A DNA stretch of 64,000 nucleotides from Atherix ibis. Its lineage: Eukaryota; Arthropoda; Insecta; Diptera; Athericidae. This document shows, one piece after another, positions 21,130 to 33,240 of the stretch. The notes beneath the pieces are model-generated. The model was not told where the DNA came from, made no database searches, and saw nothing but the letters and a program-made list of their open reading frames with translations. Position 1 is the first letter of the stretch, and every line of letters starts with the position of its first letter. The position numbers and the translations under genes are program-made. Location: positions 121,206,267 through 121,270,266 of the forward strand of contig OY282605.1 in NCBI GenBank assembly GCA_958298945.1, given 5' to 3'.

Positions 21130-23519
21130 ATACTTACAGAAAAACTAGCTCAACCAAAATTTACAATAATAAAAAAATAAAAAAAATATAGAAAAACACA
21201 TAAATTAGGAAATTTTTTTTAAAAAACTCAGAAAAAAAAGCCTATTTCGTTTCCCATTCATAAAAATTCAATTTATTTTCTCATTTTTAACTATAGATAT
21301 TGTTATAATAATAAATATTATTAACAATAACGTTGATTAAATTGATTATAATTTAATAATAGATTATAATTAAGTTTATAAAGTAATTTTTAAAATATAT
21401 AAAAAAAAATTTTTTTTTTGAACAAACAAAATGATTTGTTAAAAATAAGTCCTTGTACTTTTATTACACAATTACAAAAATTAGAAGCTTTTTAAAATGA
21501 TTTTTTCAATGAAATTATTTAGAAAAATATATATAACAATTCTGAATTTTTCAGTTTTCTTAATTATGTTATAATAAAACTTAACAATTTTACAATAATT
21601 CTTTTGTTTTTGTTTTTTTTTTCTCAATTTTTCAATAAATTTATTTTATTAGCGAATAAAATTTCTCAATTATTAGAAAAATAATTAAATATAATAAAAT
21701 AATTAAAAAATATTTTATTTTAAGATATATTAAAAATTAGAAAGAATTATTTTTCTTATTCTGGTTGTTGTTTTTGTTGTTGTTTTGTTTTTAATTAATT
21801 AAAGAAAACCAAAAATTCTCATTACTTTTATTGTCATTTATTCTTTTTTTTCCTTATTCGTTATTATATCTGCATGCGATTTATTTTTCTTTATAATAAT
21901 TTCTTTCCAATAAATTTTTAATATTATCTTTTATTCTATTTAATATATTAATTAATAGAAGAGTTTAATTATGTTTTTGTTTTTGTGTATTTACGAAACT
22001 TATAAATTGTTTTTTTTTTGCTGTAAGTAAATTTTTATTTTAGATTCAATGCAAAGCGGATAAATATGAAAATGGTTTTTTCCTTTTGAATTACTGAGAT
22101 TTTAATTTTTTTATACAATATTTTTCGTTTAAATATGATAAATATAAATTTATATATGTTATGAATATTATTCTTTAAATTACTTTTCTTGTGTGTGTAT
22201 AATTGTTATATAATGCAAATACAGATAAATGTAGAAAAGTGGATAGTATTTGAAAAAATCGAAAAGAAGCTCAAATAAAAATGTCGGAATATTAATACGA
22301 TTATAATTATAGTTTTTGTAGCTATTTGTTTTTTTTTGCTGTATTAAATATTGGAAATTTATTAATTATATTTTATTTTTTGTTAACATCGAAAGCATAT
22401 ATAAATTAATTAATTACAATTTTCTTTATAAATAACCGTACATACTTGTAGTTACTGGCTTATGCCGTTGTTATGGCGATTGGCGCTGTAATCGGTTAAT
22501 TGTTCTTTGAATAAAAATTTATGATTTTTTTTTTTTTTTTACTTAACTACATACTAAAATTTACTTTCACAATTTGTTTTCTTTTATATATTTATTTTAT
22601 ACTTAGTCTTTACTATCTTAATTTATTTTATTTTTTTTTGCAGATTGTTTTGGTTTTGTGTAAAAATTTTTTATTTTGTATTTTTAAATGCAATTTTTAT
22701 GTCCTATAGTATTATTAATAATGCATCAATTTATTTATGTTTTTTTTTTTAGTTTTTATTAATTATTTATTTTAATTTCTCATTTTTATCATATTATTTT
22801 ATGTATACAAAAATATAACATTGCATAATTTAAATATTTTGTTTAATATATATTGTATAATTTTTATTTGTTTCTATTACAATTAATTTTGTTTGTTTGT
22901 TTGTTTATTTTTAAGTTTAGTTTTATAATTTTTGTTAATTACTAATTTTTATTTAATTTTATTTGTATTTTTGTATTTTTATATAATTTACAACTAATAT
23001 TTAAGATGCGATATTTTTTATTTAATTTTTAGTCATTTTCATATTGAAATGTTTTACCTTTTCTTTTGACAATTTTATGTTTAATTTTTTTTTTTTTTAT
23101 AAATTGTCATATCGTTTTTAAATGATAGAATTTTTATTATAATTATTATGCGTTTTTATTTGTTGGAAATTTTACATACACTGGCATTTTGTTTATTAAA
23201 AATATTTTACATAAATTTTGTTTTTCGCTTTTATAAATTTTAAGATTTTTTTTTTTTTTAACATTTGATTAATGTTTTCTTTTTAGTTAAGTTTATTTTA
23301 AATTTTGGTAATAACTATATCATAATTATAATATATATTATGTTAGATACACATATAATTAATAAGATCATTTCATATATAATAACTTAATAATAATAAT
23401 AATAATAATAATGAGTTCTAAAAATTAAACCTTTTCTTTAAAAATTTAAATTTAAAACAAAAAAGAAGAAAAATAATTCAAATTAACCAGTTGGTCGTAA
23501 AAAAATGAAATCACTAAAT
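21130..23519. other. AT-rich, gene-free stretch
   Basis: Extremely A/T-rich with poly(T) and poly(A) runs and a short AAT microsatellite at about 23389-23411. No coding or RNA feature is supported. Confidence 0.55.
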
Positions 23520-25320
23520 TTATTTTTGAGACCTCAAGTTTATTTGTATAGTATTTTTAAGGACCTTTAGTTTAAGCTACGATTTATGATATATAAGATC
23601 TAAAGTTTGCCTACAATATTTAATATCATAAATCAAATGCTCACGGTTTTTAAGACCACAAGTTTACGTTTTTTTTGAGACCTCAAGTTCACGTGAATAG
23701 TATTTTTAAAGACCTTGAGTTTTTGTCTACAATTTATGATTTGTAAGATCTAAAGTTTGTTTACAAAATTTTATACCATAAATTAAATGCTCACGATTTT
23801 TAAGACCACAAGTTTACGTTTTTTTTGAGACCTCAAGTTCACGTGAATAGTATTTTTAAAGACCTTGAGTTTTTGTCTACAATTTATGATTTGTAAGATT
23901 TAAAGTTTGTTTACAATATTTAATATCACAAATCAAATGCTCACGGTTTTAAGACCACAAGTTTACGTTTTTTTTGAGACCTCAAGTTCACGTGAATAGT
24001 ATTTTTAAAGACCTTGAGTTTTTGTCTACAATTTATGATTTGTAAGATTTAAAGTTTGTTTACAATATTTAATATCATAAATCAAATGCTCACGGTTTTT
24101 AAGACCACAAGTTTACGTTTTTTTTGAGACCTCAAGTTCACGTGAATAGTATTTTTAAAGACCTTGAGTTTTTGTCTACAATTTATGATTTGTAAGATCT
24201 AAAGTTTGTTTACAAAATTTTATACCATAAATTAAATGCTCACGATTTTTAAGACCACAAGTTTACGTTTTTTTGAGACCTCAAGTTCACGTGAATAGTA
24301 TTTTTAAAGACCTTGAGTTTTTGTCTACAATTTACGATTTGTAAGATTTAAAGTTTGCCTACAATATTTAATATCATAAATCAAATGCTCACGGTTTTTA
24401 AGACCACAAGTTTACGTTTTTTTTGAGACCTCAAGTTCACGTGAATAGTATTTTTAAAGACCTTGAGTTTTTGTTTTATGATTTGTAAGATCTAAAGTTT
24501 GCCTACAATATTTAATATCATAAATCAAATGCTCACGGTTTTTAAGACCACAAGTTTATGTTTTTTTTTGACACCTCAAGTTCACGTGAATAGTATTTTT
24601 AAAGACCTTGAGTTTTTGTCTACAATTTATGATTTGTAAGATCTAAAGTTTGTTTACAAAATTTTATACCATAAATTAAATGCTCACGATTTTTAAGACC
24701 ACAAGTTTACGTTTTTTTGAGACCTCAAGTTCACGTGAATAGTATTTTTAAAGACCTTGAGTTTTTGTCTACAATTAATGATTTGTAAGATTTAAAGTTT
24801 GTATACAATATTTAATATCATAAATCAAATGCTCACGATTTTTGAGACCACAAGTTTACGTTTTTTTGAGACCTCAAGTTCACGCGAATAGTATTTTTAA
24901 AGACCTTGAATTTTTGTTTTATGGTTTGTAAGATCTAAAGTTTGTTTACAATATTTAATATCACAAATCAAATGCTCACGATTTTTAAGACCACAAGTTT
25001 GTTCTTTTGAGACCTCAAGTTCACGTGAATAGTATTTTTAAGGACCTTTAGTTTAAGCTACGATTTATGATTTATAAGATCTAAAGTTTGCCTACAATAT
25101 TTAATATCACAAATCAAATGCTCACGGTTTTTAAGACCACAAGTTTACGTTTTTTTTGAGTCCTCAAGTTTATGTGTATATTATTTTTAAGGGCCTTGAG
25201 TTTATATCTACGATTTATGATTCGTAAGATCTAAAGTTTGTCTACAATATTTAATATCATAAATCAAATGCTCACGGTTTTTAAGACCACAAGTTTATGT
25301 TTGCAATTTTTAGATCCTAT
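23520..25320. repeat. 150-bp tandem satellite, about 12 copies
   Basis: Landmark TGCTCACG(G/A)TTTTTAAGACC recurs near 23641, 23791, 23941, 24090, 24240, 24389, 24533, 24684, 24833, 24976, 25122 and 25272, a spacing of 143-151 bases. Each monomer contains four or five related subunits of roughly 30-37 bases with variants of 'AAGACCACAAGTTTACG', 'GAGACCTCAAGTTCACG', 'AAGACCTTGAGTTT' and 'AAGATCTAAAGTTT', so it is a higher-order repeat. Inner copies are nearly identical; outer copies diverge. Confidence 0.95.
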
Positions 25321-26180
25321 GATTTGTAGAACTAAGAGTTTGATAAAAATGTCATATTTAAGTTTAAACAATTTTTTGAGAACTGTATAATTTTTATTAG
25401 AAATTTTTAGGACCTCAAATTTATGTTTAATTTTTTTAAGACCTTAGGTTGACGTTTGAGATTTTAAAGAACTTGTATTGATGCTTTCGATTTTAAATAC
25501 CTCAGGTTTGTATTTGCAAATTTTATGACCCTTAAATTTTATTTAGCAATATTTCAGAATGCAAATTTTGCATAAAATTTTTTACTATTTATGATATCTT
25601 GTATTTATTGTATGTTTGCTTATAATTTTCCAAAAACTGTAAGTCAATATCTATAATTTTTATATTTTTAATTTGTGGGATTGAAATTATTTTTTTTTCA
25701 ATTTACAACCTTTGAATTGTTAGATTTCGAATACTTTCAGTTTATAGTAGCAATTTTTAAGGTCTCAAAATTTTGTTTGCAAATTTTAAGCATATTAAAT
25801 TTTTGTTCAACATTTTTAACATATCAGCTTAATGATTAATATTTTTTAGAACTTGTATTAATGCATGAGATTTCAAAGACCTCAAGTTTGTATTTGCGAT
25901 GTTATAGAACTTAAGAACACAAAAATTGTGAAGATCTCCAAGTAATATTTTTGATGTATGACCTTAACTCAATATATAAGATAATGGCAATTAAAAATTT
26001 TAATACCTCAATTTTACATTTGTAATTTTTAAGTCTCCAATTTATATTTATAAATTTTAAGGCACTGCATATGATTTTCAGTACCTCAAGATATTGGTGC
26101 AAATTTTGAAGTTTATAATTTCATGTTAAGGTCTATAATTTTAAGACCTCGATTTTATAGTTTAGAATTTTCAGACCCAT
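25321..26180. repeat. Decayed satellite flank
   Basis: Scattered motifs such as TTTTTAGGACCTCAAATTTA, TTTTTTAAGACCTTAGGTTG and TTTTAAGACCTCGATTTTA recur every 40-60 bases with poor identity. They look like ancient versions of the satellite subunit. Confidence 0.6.
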
Positions 26181-27696
26181 TAAACTGATTTAAAAATGTT
26201 GAAGATTTGAAAAAAAACAATTATTTCAACTTAAAACACAAATATAATTTCTAAAAAAAATTTAAAACCGCTTCAAAATAAAACAAAAATGGATTCAAAA
26301 TTATTCAATAGTATATTTTTACAATTTTTGTATTGAAAATGGTAATTAATTAGAATTAAGCTTCTAACATTTTCGATAACTAAATTTAAGGATAACTTTT
26401 TAGTACATTGAAAATAATGTAATTATAGGAGTTACTTTTAAACACATCAAATTTACTATAGTCCTCAGTGGTTCACCACGGTTGTAAGACACGAACCTTC
26501 TGCACGTTTTTAATGTAATGACAAAACAATCAATTTGACATTCCGCCATTTTGGATATTCTGCCATTTTGGACATTCCGCCATTTTGGATACATAAAAAT
26601 ATTTTTTTTTTAACTTGGCGATTTCTTTTTGTAGTAATTTAGTAAATGTGGTCAATACGAAATTAAAATGTAAGTGGAATAAATTAAAAATAGTAAAATA
26701 TTTTATTTAAATTTTCAGTTTGTATTGTATTTTTGGTCATGAAAAACAGAGTCTACCAATTGTGGAGAATATACCATAAACGTTTGGATTTATTTGAAAA
26801 ACATATAGAAAAAAAAACTAAATTTAAATAAAAACCAAAACCAAATTGAAATGATCTCATCACTATGTGCATATTTGTAAGTCACATTCATTTGGTTATC
26901 TTTTTTTCCTAATAAGCAATGTTATTGTTGTTTTTTACTTATTTTCTTAATTTGATCAATATTTTATTTTAGAATTTCAACATTTAACTACAAAAATTTA
27001 TTATTATCTATACAACAGCGAAGAAAAACAAAAATTCATTTCTGCTTCTGTTTATAAATATTTTTCTTCTTAATTGAATTGACCAATTAATATTATTTTG
27101 AAAATTATATTGTAATAGTACGAAATTATCTTTTCTCTTATTTATATCAATATTCTGATAAGATTACTATTTAACAAAAGTTTTTTAAATTTTGCATCAT
27201 TTTCTTCGGTTTAAATTTGTGCCATTTAACTGTGATGAGGTCAATACAATCAGTCTCAAATCGGCGGTGTATATTTTGTTTCACTCGATAGAATTTTGTT
27301 TTTCCTTTTGAAAAAAAAAATATGTTTTTTTCTCTCTCTATAAATTCGACGAGTTTATCATAACAAATTTATTTTGATTAATTTGTATTTAGAAATTTCT
27401 TATGTTGTCATCAAATTAAACTATTAAAAAAAAAGTGTATCTAATAATTCGAGACCTTAACATTTTTTGTACTTTTATTTTTTAAAAACTCTATATTATG
27501 GTGAGCATAATTATTTATTGAAATTTAACGGGAAAAAAATGCGAATGTAATTTTGTTTCTATTTTATAAGCAAGTAAAATCATTAAACTGGATTTATTTT
27601 TGCAATTTTCAATTCTTGTAATAGAAAAATTTGGTTGTTCATATTTTTCTTTCTAGCTTAGTAATTTTTTAATATTTTCTTTTTTGGTTTGAAAAA
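26181..27696. other. AT-rich stretch with a small tandem repeat
   Basis: Mostly featureless AT-rich DNA. At 26539-26591 a 17-18-base unit CATTCCGCCATTTTGGA occurs three times in a row with one or two differences. No gene is seen. Confidence 0.5.
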
Positions 27697-28843
27697 AGTA
27701 GTTTAATATATTTACAGACTAAATTATTTTATTTTTAAATTAACAAAAACCGAATTGAGCTTGCTTTCGAAAAGATTTTAGGTTTATCGAAGTTGATAAA
27801 CTTAGTTTTAAACTGTCAGGTATCCTGAATTACAATTATGAGATTTTTTTTACAAAAGAGGATGTTATAAAGAAGTGGTTAATAGTTCAGAGTAGAGAAT
27901 ACAGTACGAATTGTGCCAAAAACCTCCATTCGCCCTTTGAGCGTTAGCCTAAAATTGGAACATGTTTCATAAATATTGCAATGACGATTACGTTTAAAAA
28001 CAAAGGACCTTTTTGGTATTAAAAGATTTTCTTGGTCTCAAAAGATATTTTTGGCAGAAAAAATTTCTTTTTGATATAAAAAAACATCTTGGTACAGAAA
28101 AGATATTTTCGATATAAAAAAGATCATTTTGGTATAAAAAAGGATATTTTTGATGTTCAAAAATTTTGTTTAAACACCAAAAAGGTATTTTTTTATTATC
28201 TAAAATTTCATTTTTTTTACGAGGAAGATCTTTTTTTATACCAAAAAGATCTTTTTTTTATACCAAAAATATCGTTTAAACAACAAAAAAGATATTTTTT
28301 TATACTAAAAAGGTCTTTTTTATACCAAACATTTTTTTAACACGAAAAATATCTTTTTTTTATACAAAATGACATTTTTTATAGCATACCAAAATATTAG
28401 AAAATAATATTTTTTTATACCAAAAATACTTATTCAAAATACATACAATTTTTTGGTGGTAAAAAAGACCTTTTTAGTATAAAAATAATCTTTTTGGGGT
28501 TAAAAATATTTTTTGCTTTTAAAAAAATATCTTTACGGTACAAAAAAGATCTTTTTGGTGTTTAAACAATTTTTTATGGTATAAAAAAATGTCGTTTTGG
28601 ATAACAAAAAGATATTTTTGGTGTTAAATAAATTTTTGGTATAAAAAATATCTTTTTGGTATAAAAAATGTCTTTTTGGTGTTAAAACGATGTTTCTGGT
28701 ATAAAAAAAGATGTTTTGTTTTAAAAAAAGTATTTTAATATATTTATAGACTAAATTATTTTATTTTTAAGTTAAAAAAAAACCGAATTGAGCTTGCTTT
28801 CGAAAAGATTTTAGTTTTTAAACTGTCAGGTACCCTGAATTAA
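27697..28843. repeat. Block flanked by ~115-bp direct repeats, ladder inside
   Basis: The sequence around 27697-27828 (including CCGAATTGAGCTTGCTTTCG and AAACTGTCAGGTATCCTGAA) recurs at about 28730-28843. Between them lies a unique-looking lead (27832-27990) and then a ladder minisatellite (28000-28730) with variants of GGTATAAAAAAGATCTTTTT. Within the ladder the unit switches strand: forward before 28170, reverse (TTTATACCAAAAAGATC) at about 28200-28440, forward again after 28450. Open frames in it are low-complexity by-products. Confidence 0.75.
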
Positions 28844-28859
28844 TCTGATTTCACAACAT

Positions 28860-29760
28860 TAGATCGGACCATCGATTGCCAAGAGAAAACTGATTTAAAA
28901 AAAAAATTTTTTTTAATATATTACAGAATGTCCTATATTTTAAAAATATGAAGTGATTTTAAAAAATTTTTTAGACCTCAAATCTATTTATACGATTTAT
29001 AGTACTTGAAGAAACTGTTTATAATTTTCGATGTAGAAAACGTATATTCTAAAAACTTCAAGGTAAATAATTTTTGAGACCTCAATTTCATCTTGATTAT
29101 TTTTAAGACCCCAAGTTAATGTAGCACATTTAAAAAAAAGAGTCAATATTTTTTTGAGAATTCCTTATTGAGAATAATGCAATCATTTACACGGTTAGGT
29201 AACTTAAGACCTTAAGTTTATGTCTATAATTTCGAATGTCTTAAGAGACTCATTTTAATTTCGATTGATGAGACTAGAAATTTTGAAACTCGTACGTACA
29301 CCTACAATTTCACAAATCTCAAGTTAAATTCTATGATTTTTAAGACCTAAAGCTTATTGTTTGTAATTTATAAAAGTTTATGTCTATGATTTTTGATACT
29401 ATACTCGTAAGCTCATGTTTCCGATTTTCAATATCTAAATTCATATTATTAGTAATAAGACGTATTTGTGTGGGTAATTTTTAAGACCACAAATATGCTC
29501 AAAGGTTTTTGGACTTTAGTATATCAATTTATTAAAATTACCAACAAAGGTTTAAAGTCTGAAATATTATAGGGTCTATAAATATAATTTCTAGCGCCTT
29601 AATCTTAGGTGTTTGAGACCACAAAATAATGTGTAGGATTTACGGGACTTTAATTCTACATTTATGACTTTTAGGACCTAAGGCAGACCCATATATTTTG
29701 AAAGTCAGAAACGAATATTAACTTTAAAATTGAATTATTTTTTCCTTAAAAGGATATGCT
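28860..29760. repeat. Second decayed satellite flank
   Basis: Motifs like TTTAGACCTCAAATCTATTT, TTTTTAAGACCCCAAGTTAA and GACCTTAAGTTTATGTCTA recur here as at 25321-26180, about 3.5 kb from the clean array. This suggests that the satellite was once larger or that it was interrupted by the 26.2-28.8 kb sequence. Confidence 0.5.
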
Positions 29761-31267
29761 AAATTTACTTTGCTCTAAGAAATTGTTGCAAACAAATTTC
29801 GGTTCAACGATTTTACTTTTTAATTAAGTTTAGCTGAAATAAAGTTACTAAATTTGCATATGCTATTTTCTATAAAAAAAAATAATAAATAAAAAATGCT
29901 CACGAATTGGCTTTTAAATATAAAAATTTACTCCGCCGACTTGTAAATTCAAGTTTCTTTTTTAATATTTAATAATAATAATTATTCTCAATATCGATTA
30001 ATTTTCCATTTGTTTTAATTTTTATTTATATTAAATTAAACAGTCACAAATTTTGTTGATCACTATTTCGCTGTTCAATTATATTTATTTATAATATTCA
30101 GTCAAATGCTAATTTTAATTACAACGTTTACACAATTTAATTATATTTTATATTATTTAGCTTTTGGCTGCAGAAACATTTCATTGAAACTAATCGTTAT
30201 TCATTTGATGATATGTTAAAAATTAAGCAAGTTTCCTTTTTATAAAGTACACATAATATGCTCGTATGATTTATAATAGTTTATTTACTTTTTAATGTAC
30301 TACATATACTTTTGCGTCTTTAGTATTTTTTTAATTTTAAATTCACTTTTTATAAGTGTTCTTTTAACATTTTTTCTTTTAGAATCTAATTTTATTTTTT
30401 TATTTAATATGAAAAGGCGCGTTCGTTTAGTTTTTATGCTGCTATTCACCATTTTCATAATATTTAAGTCATTTTTTTTTTAGATATTAACTTATGATAA
30501 TTTTCTTTTAGTATAACCATGAAAATTATAGTTTATGTTTTCTCACTCTTTTTTTTATAGGAAAATTAGAATTAAAATGAATAAAGAAATATTTTTTTTT
30601 TAAAGATAATTTCTAGAATTTTCAAATAAAAATTGCCGCAATTTTTGATAAAAACTGCGAATATGTCATCCATTTTTTTCGTAAAATATTGTTTATTTTT
30701 AGATTTAAGAATTTGCAAATAGATGGCAGTTGATTAAGTCTTGTGATAAAATTTTTATAGAAATGCTGTGTTATTATGACCGACTTCAGGAAAGTTTCGG
30801 TAGAGTGCGATATTGATGCAATAAGACTTTTAAGGATGGTATCTTAGATTGTAGAAGGGGACCGGAAAGCAAGGCAATAAGACTTTTAAGGATGGTATCT
30901 TAGATTGTAGAAGGGGACCGGAAAGCAATAATAATATTTATAAATACAACATTAATAAAACTCGCTCTGCAAATACTCGAATAAATTTTTTGATATGCAG
31001 TAAGTGTGCATCAGTTTGGAGATTGTAGATGGCGGAATGATCGCTCTTTCAGAATATAATATTGGTGAAAATTGATGGACGTTTAATAACTTAACAATAT
31101 GATCGTCAAATATGTATTTTGTATAATCGGAATATCAATGGCAATGCTCTTTTTAAGAAACCGCCAAAAAATTATGTTATTAATTGTATTTTCTCAAGAA
31201 TTCGCCAAAAAAATCTTCATAAATTTTATATTTTCAAATTGGTGGTATTTTATAAAAATCCTTTCGT
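29761..31267. other. AT-rich stretch with a recent 56-bp tandem duplication
   Basis: Mostly AT-rich. At 30818-30873 and 30874-30927 a 56-base unit (starting GCAATAAGACTTTTAAGGAT, containing GTAGAAGGGGACCGG) is repeated head-to-tail with essentially no differences. No gene is supported. Confidence 0.6.
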
Positions 31268-33240
31268 CACAAACAATTATGAGATTTTTTTTACAAAAGA
31301 GGATGTCATAAAGAAGGGTTTAATAGTTCAGAGTAGAGAATACAGTACGAATTGTGCCAAAAACCTCCATTCGCCCTTTTAGGAGCTTTTGGTGTTAAAA
31401 GATTTTCTTGGTGTCAAAAGATATTTTTGGCAGAAAAAATTTCTTTTTGGTATAAAAAAACATCTTGGTACAGAAAAGATATTTTCGATATAAAAAAGAT
31501 CATTTTGGTATAAAAAATGATATTTTTGATGTTCAAAAATTTAGTTTAAACACCAAAAAGGTTGTTTTTTATTATCTAAAATTTCATTTTTTTTACGAGG
31601 AAGATCTTTTTTTATACCAAAAAGATCTTTTTTTTATACCAAAAATATCGTTTAAACAACAAAAAAGATATTTTTTTATACTAAAAAGGTCTTTTTTATA
31701 CCAAAAATATTTTTAACACGGAAAATATCATTTTTTATACAAAATAACATTTTTTATAGCATACCGAAATATTAGAAAAATTATATTTTTTTATACCAAA
31801 AATACTATTTCAAAATACATACAATTTTTTGGTGGTAAAAAAGACATTTTTAGTATGTCGTTTTCGATAACAAAAAGATATTTTTGGTGTTAAAAAAATT
31901 TTGGTAGAAAAAATATCTTTTTGGTATAAAAACATGTCTTTTTGGTGTTAAAACGAAACATCGTGGTATAAACGAAACATGGTATAAAAAAAGATTTTTT
32001 GGTATGAAAATATATCTTTATGGAATAAGAAGATAGTTTTGGGGTTAGACAAATTTTTGGTATAAAAAAATATTGTTGGGGTTAAAAATATTTTTTTCCT
32101 TTAAAAAAAAAACATCTTTTTGGTATAAAAAAGGTCATTTTGTATAAAAAAGATATTTATGGTATGCAAAATTATCTTTATTGATTAAAAAGATAATTTC
32201 AATGTTAGCAAAATTTTTGGTATAAAACAAAATAATTTTGGTATAAAAATATTTTTTTGTTTGCGGTAAAAAAGATCTTTGTGGTATAAAAAATAGCTTT
32301 TTTGAGGGGTTAGATAAATTTTTGGTATAAAAAAATATTGTTGGGGTTAAACATATTTTTTTCCTTTAAAAAAACAACATCTTTTTGGTATAAGAAAGAT
32401 CTTTTTGGTGTTTAAATAATTTTTTATGGTATAAAAAAGGTCATTTTGTATAAAAAAAAGATATTTATGGTATGAAAAATTATCTTTATGGATTAAAAAG
32501 ATAATTTCGATGTTAGGAAAATTTTTGGTATAAAACAAAATAATTTTGGTATAAAAATATTTTTTTGCTTGCGGTAAAAAAGATCTTTGTGGTATAAAAA
32601 ATATCTTTTTTGAGGGGTTAGACAAATTTTTGGTATAAAAAAATATTGTTGGGGTTAAAAATATTTTTTTCCTTTAAAAAAAACAACATCTTTTTGGTAT
32701 AAGAAAGATCTTTTTGGTGTTTAAATAATTTTTTATGGTATAAAAAAGGTCATTTTGTATAAAAAAAAGATATTTATGGTATGAAAAATTATCTTTATGG
32801 ATTAAAAAGATAATTTCGATGTTAGGAAAATTTTTGGTATAAAACAAAATAATTTTGGTATAAAATTATTTTTTTGCTTGCGGTAAAAAAGAGCTTTGTG
32901 GTATAAAAAATATCTTTTTTGAGGGGTTGGACAAATTTTTGGTATAAAAAATATTGTTGGGGTTAAAAATATTTTTTTCCTTTAAAAAAAACAACATCTT
33001 TTTGTTATAAGAAAGATCTTTTTGGTGTTTAAATAATTTTTTATGGTATAAAAAAGGTCTTCTTGTATAAAAAAAAGATATTTACGGTATAAAAAAGTAT
33101 CTTTATGGATTAAAAAGATAATTTCGATGTTAAGAAAATTTTTGGTATAAAACAAAATAATTTTGGTATAAAAATATTTTTTTGTTTGCGGTATTATTTT
33201 TTTTGGGTATAAAAAATATCTTTTCGGTAATTTTTTTAAA
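31268..33240. repeat. Second ladder minisatellite with ~308-bp tandem units
   Basis: 31268-31860 is a copy of 27832-28480, including the non-ladder lead ATGAGATTTTTTTTACAAAA and CCAAAAACCTCCATTCGCCC. Beyond it the ladder is organised as larger tandem units: TTGTTGGGGTTAAA recurs near 32065, 32338, 32647 and 32955, the last two intervals being about 308 bases and nearly identical. It has almost no coding potential. Confidence 0.85.

Noticed and set aside
23520..25320. CRISPR array
   Set aside because: The whole 150-bp monomer is repeated with no unique spacers, and the genome is animal.
28089..28340. Protein-coding gene in the ladder repeat
   Set aside because: The translation is only K, F, Y, I, L runs from the AT-rich repeat. 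The copy at 31465-31716 is similar only because the block is duplicated.
27697..28843. LTR retrotransposon with 115-bp LTRs
   Set aside because: The direct repeats lack TG...CA ends and primer-binding sites as far as can be seen, and the interior has no coding remains.
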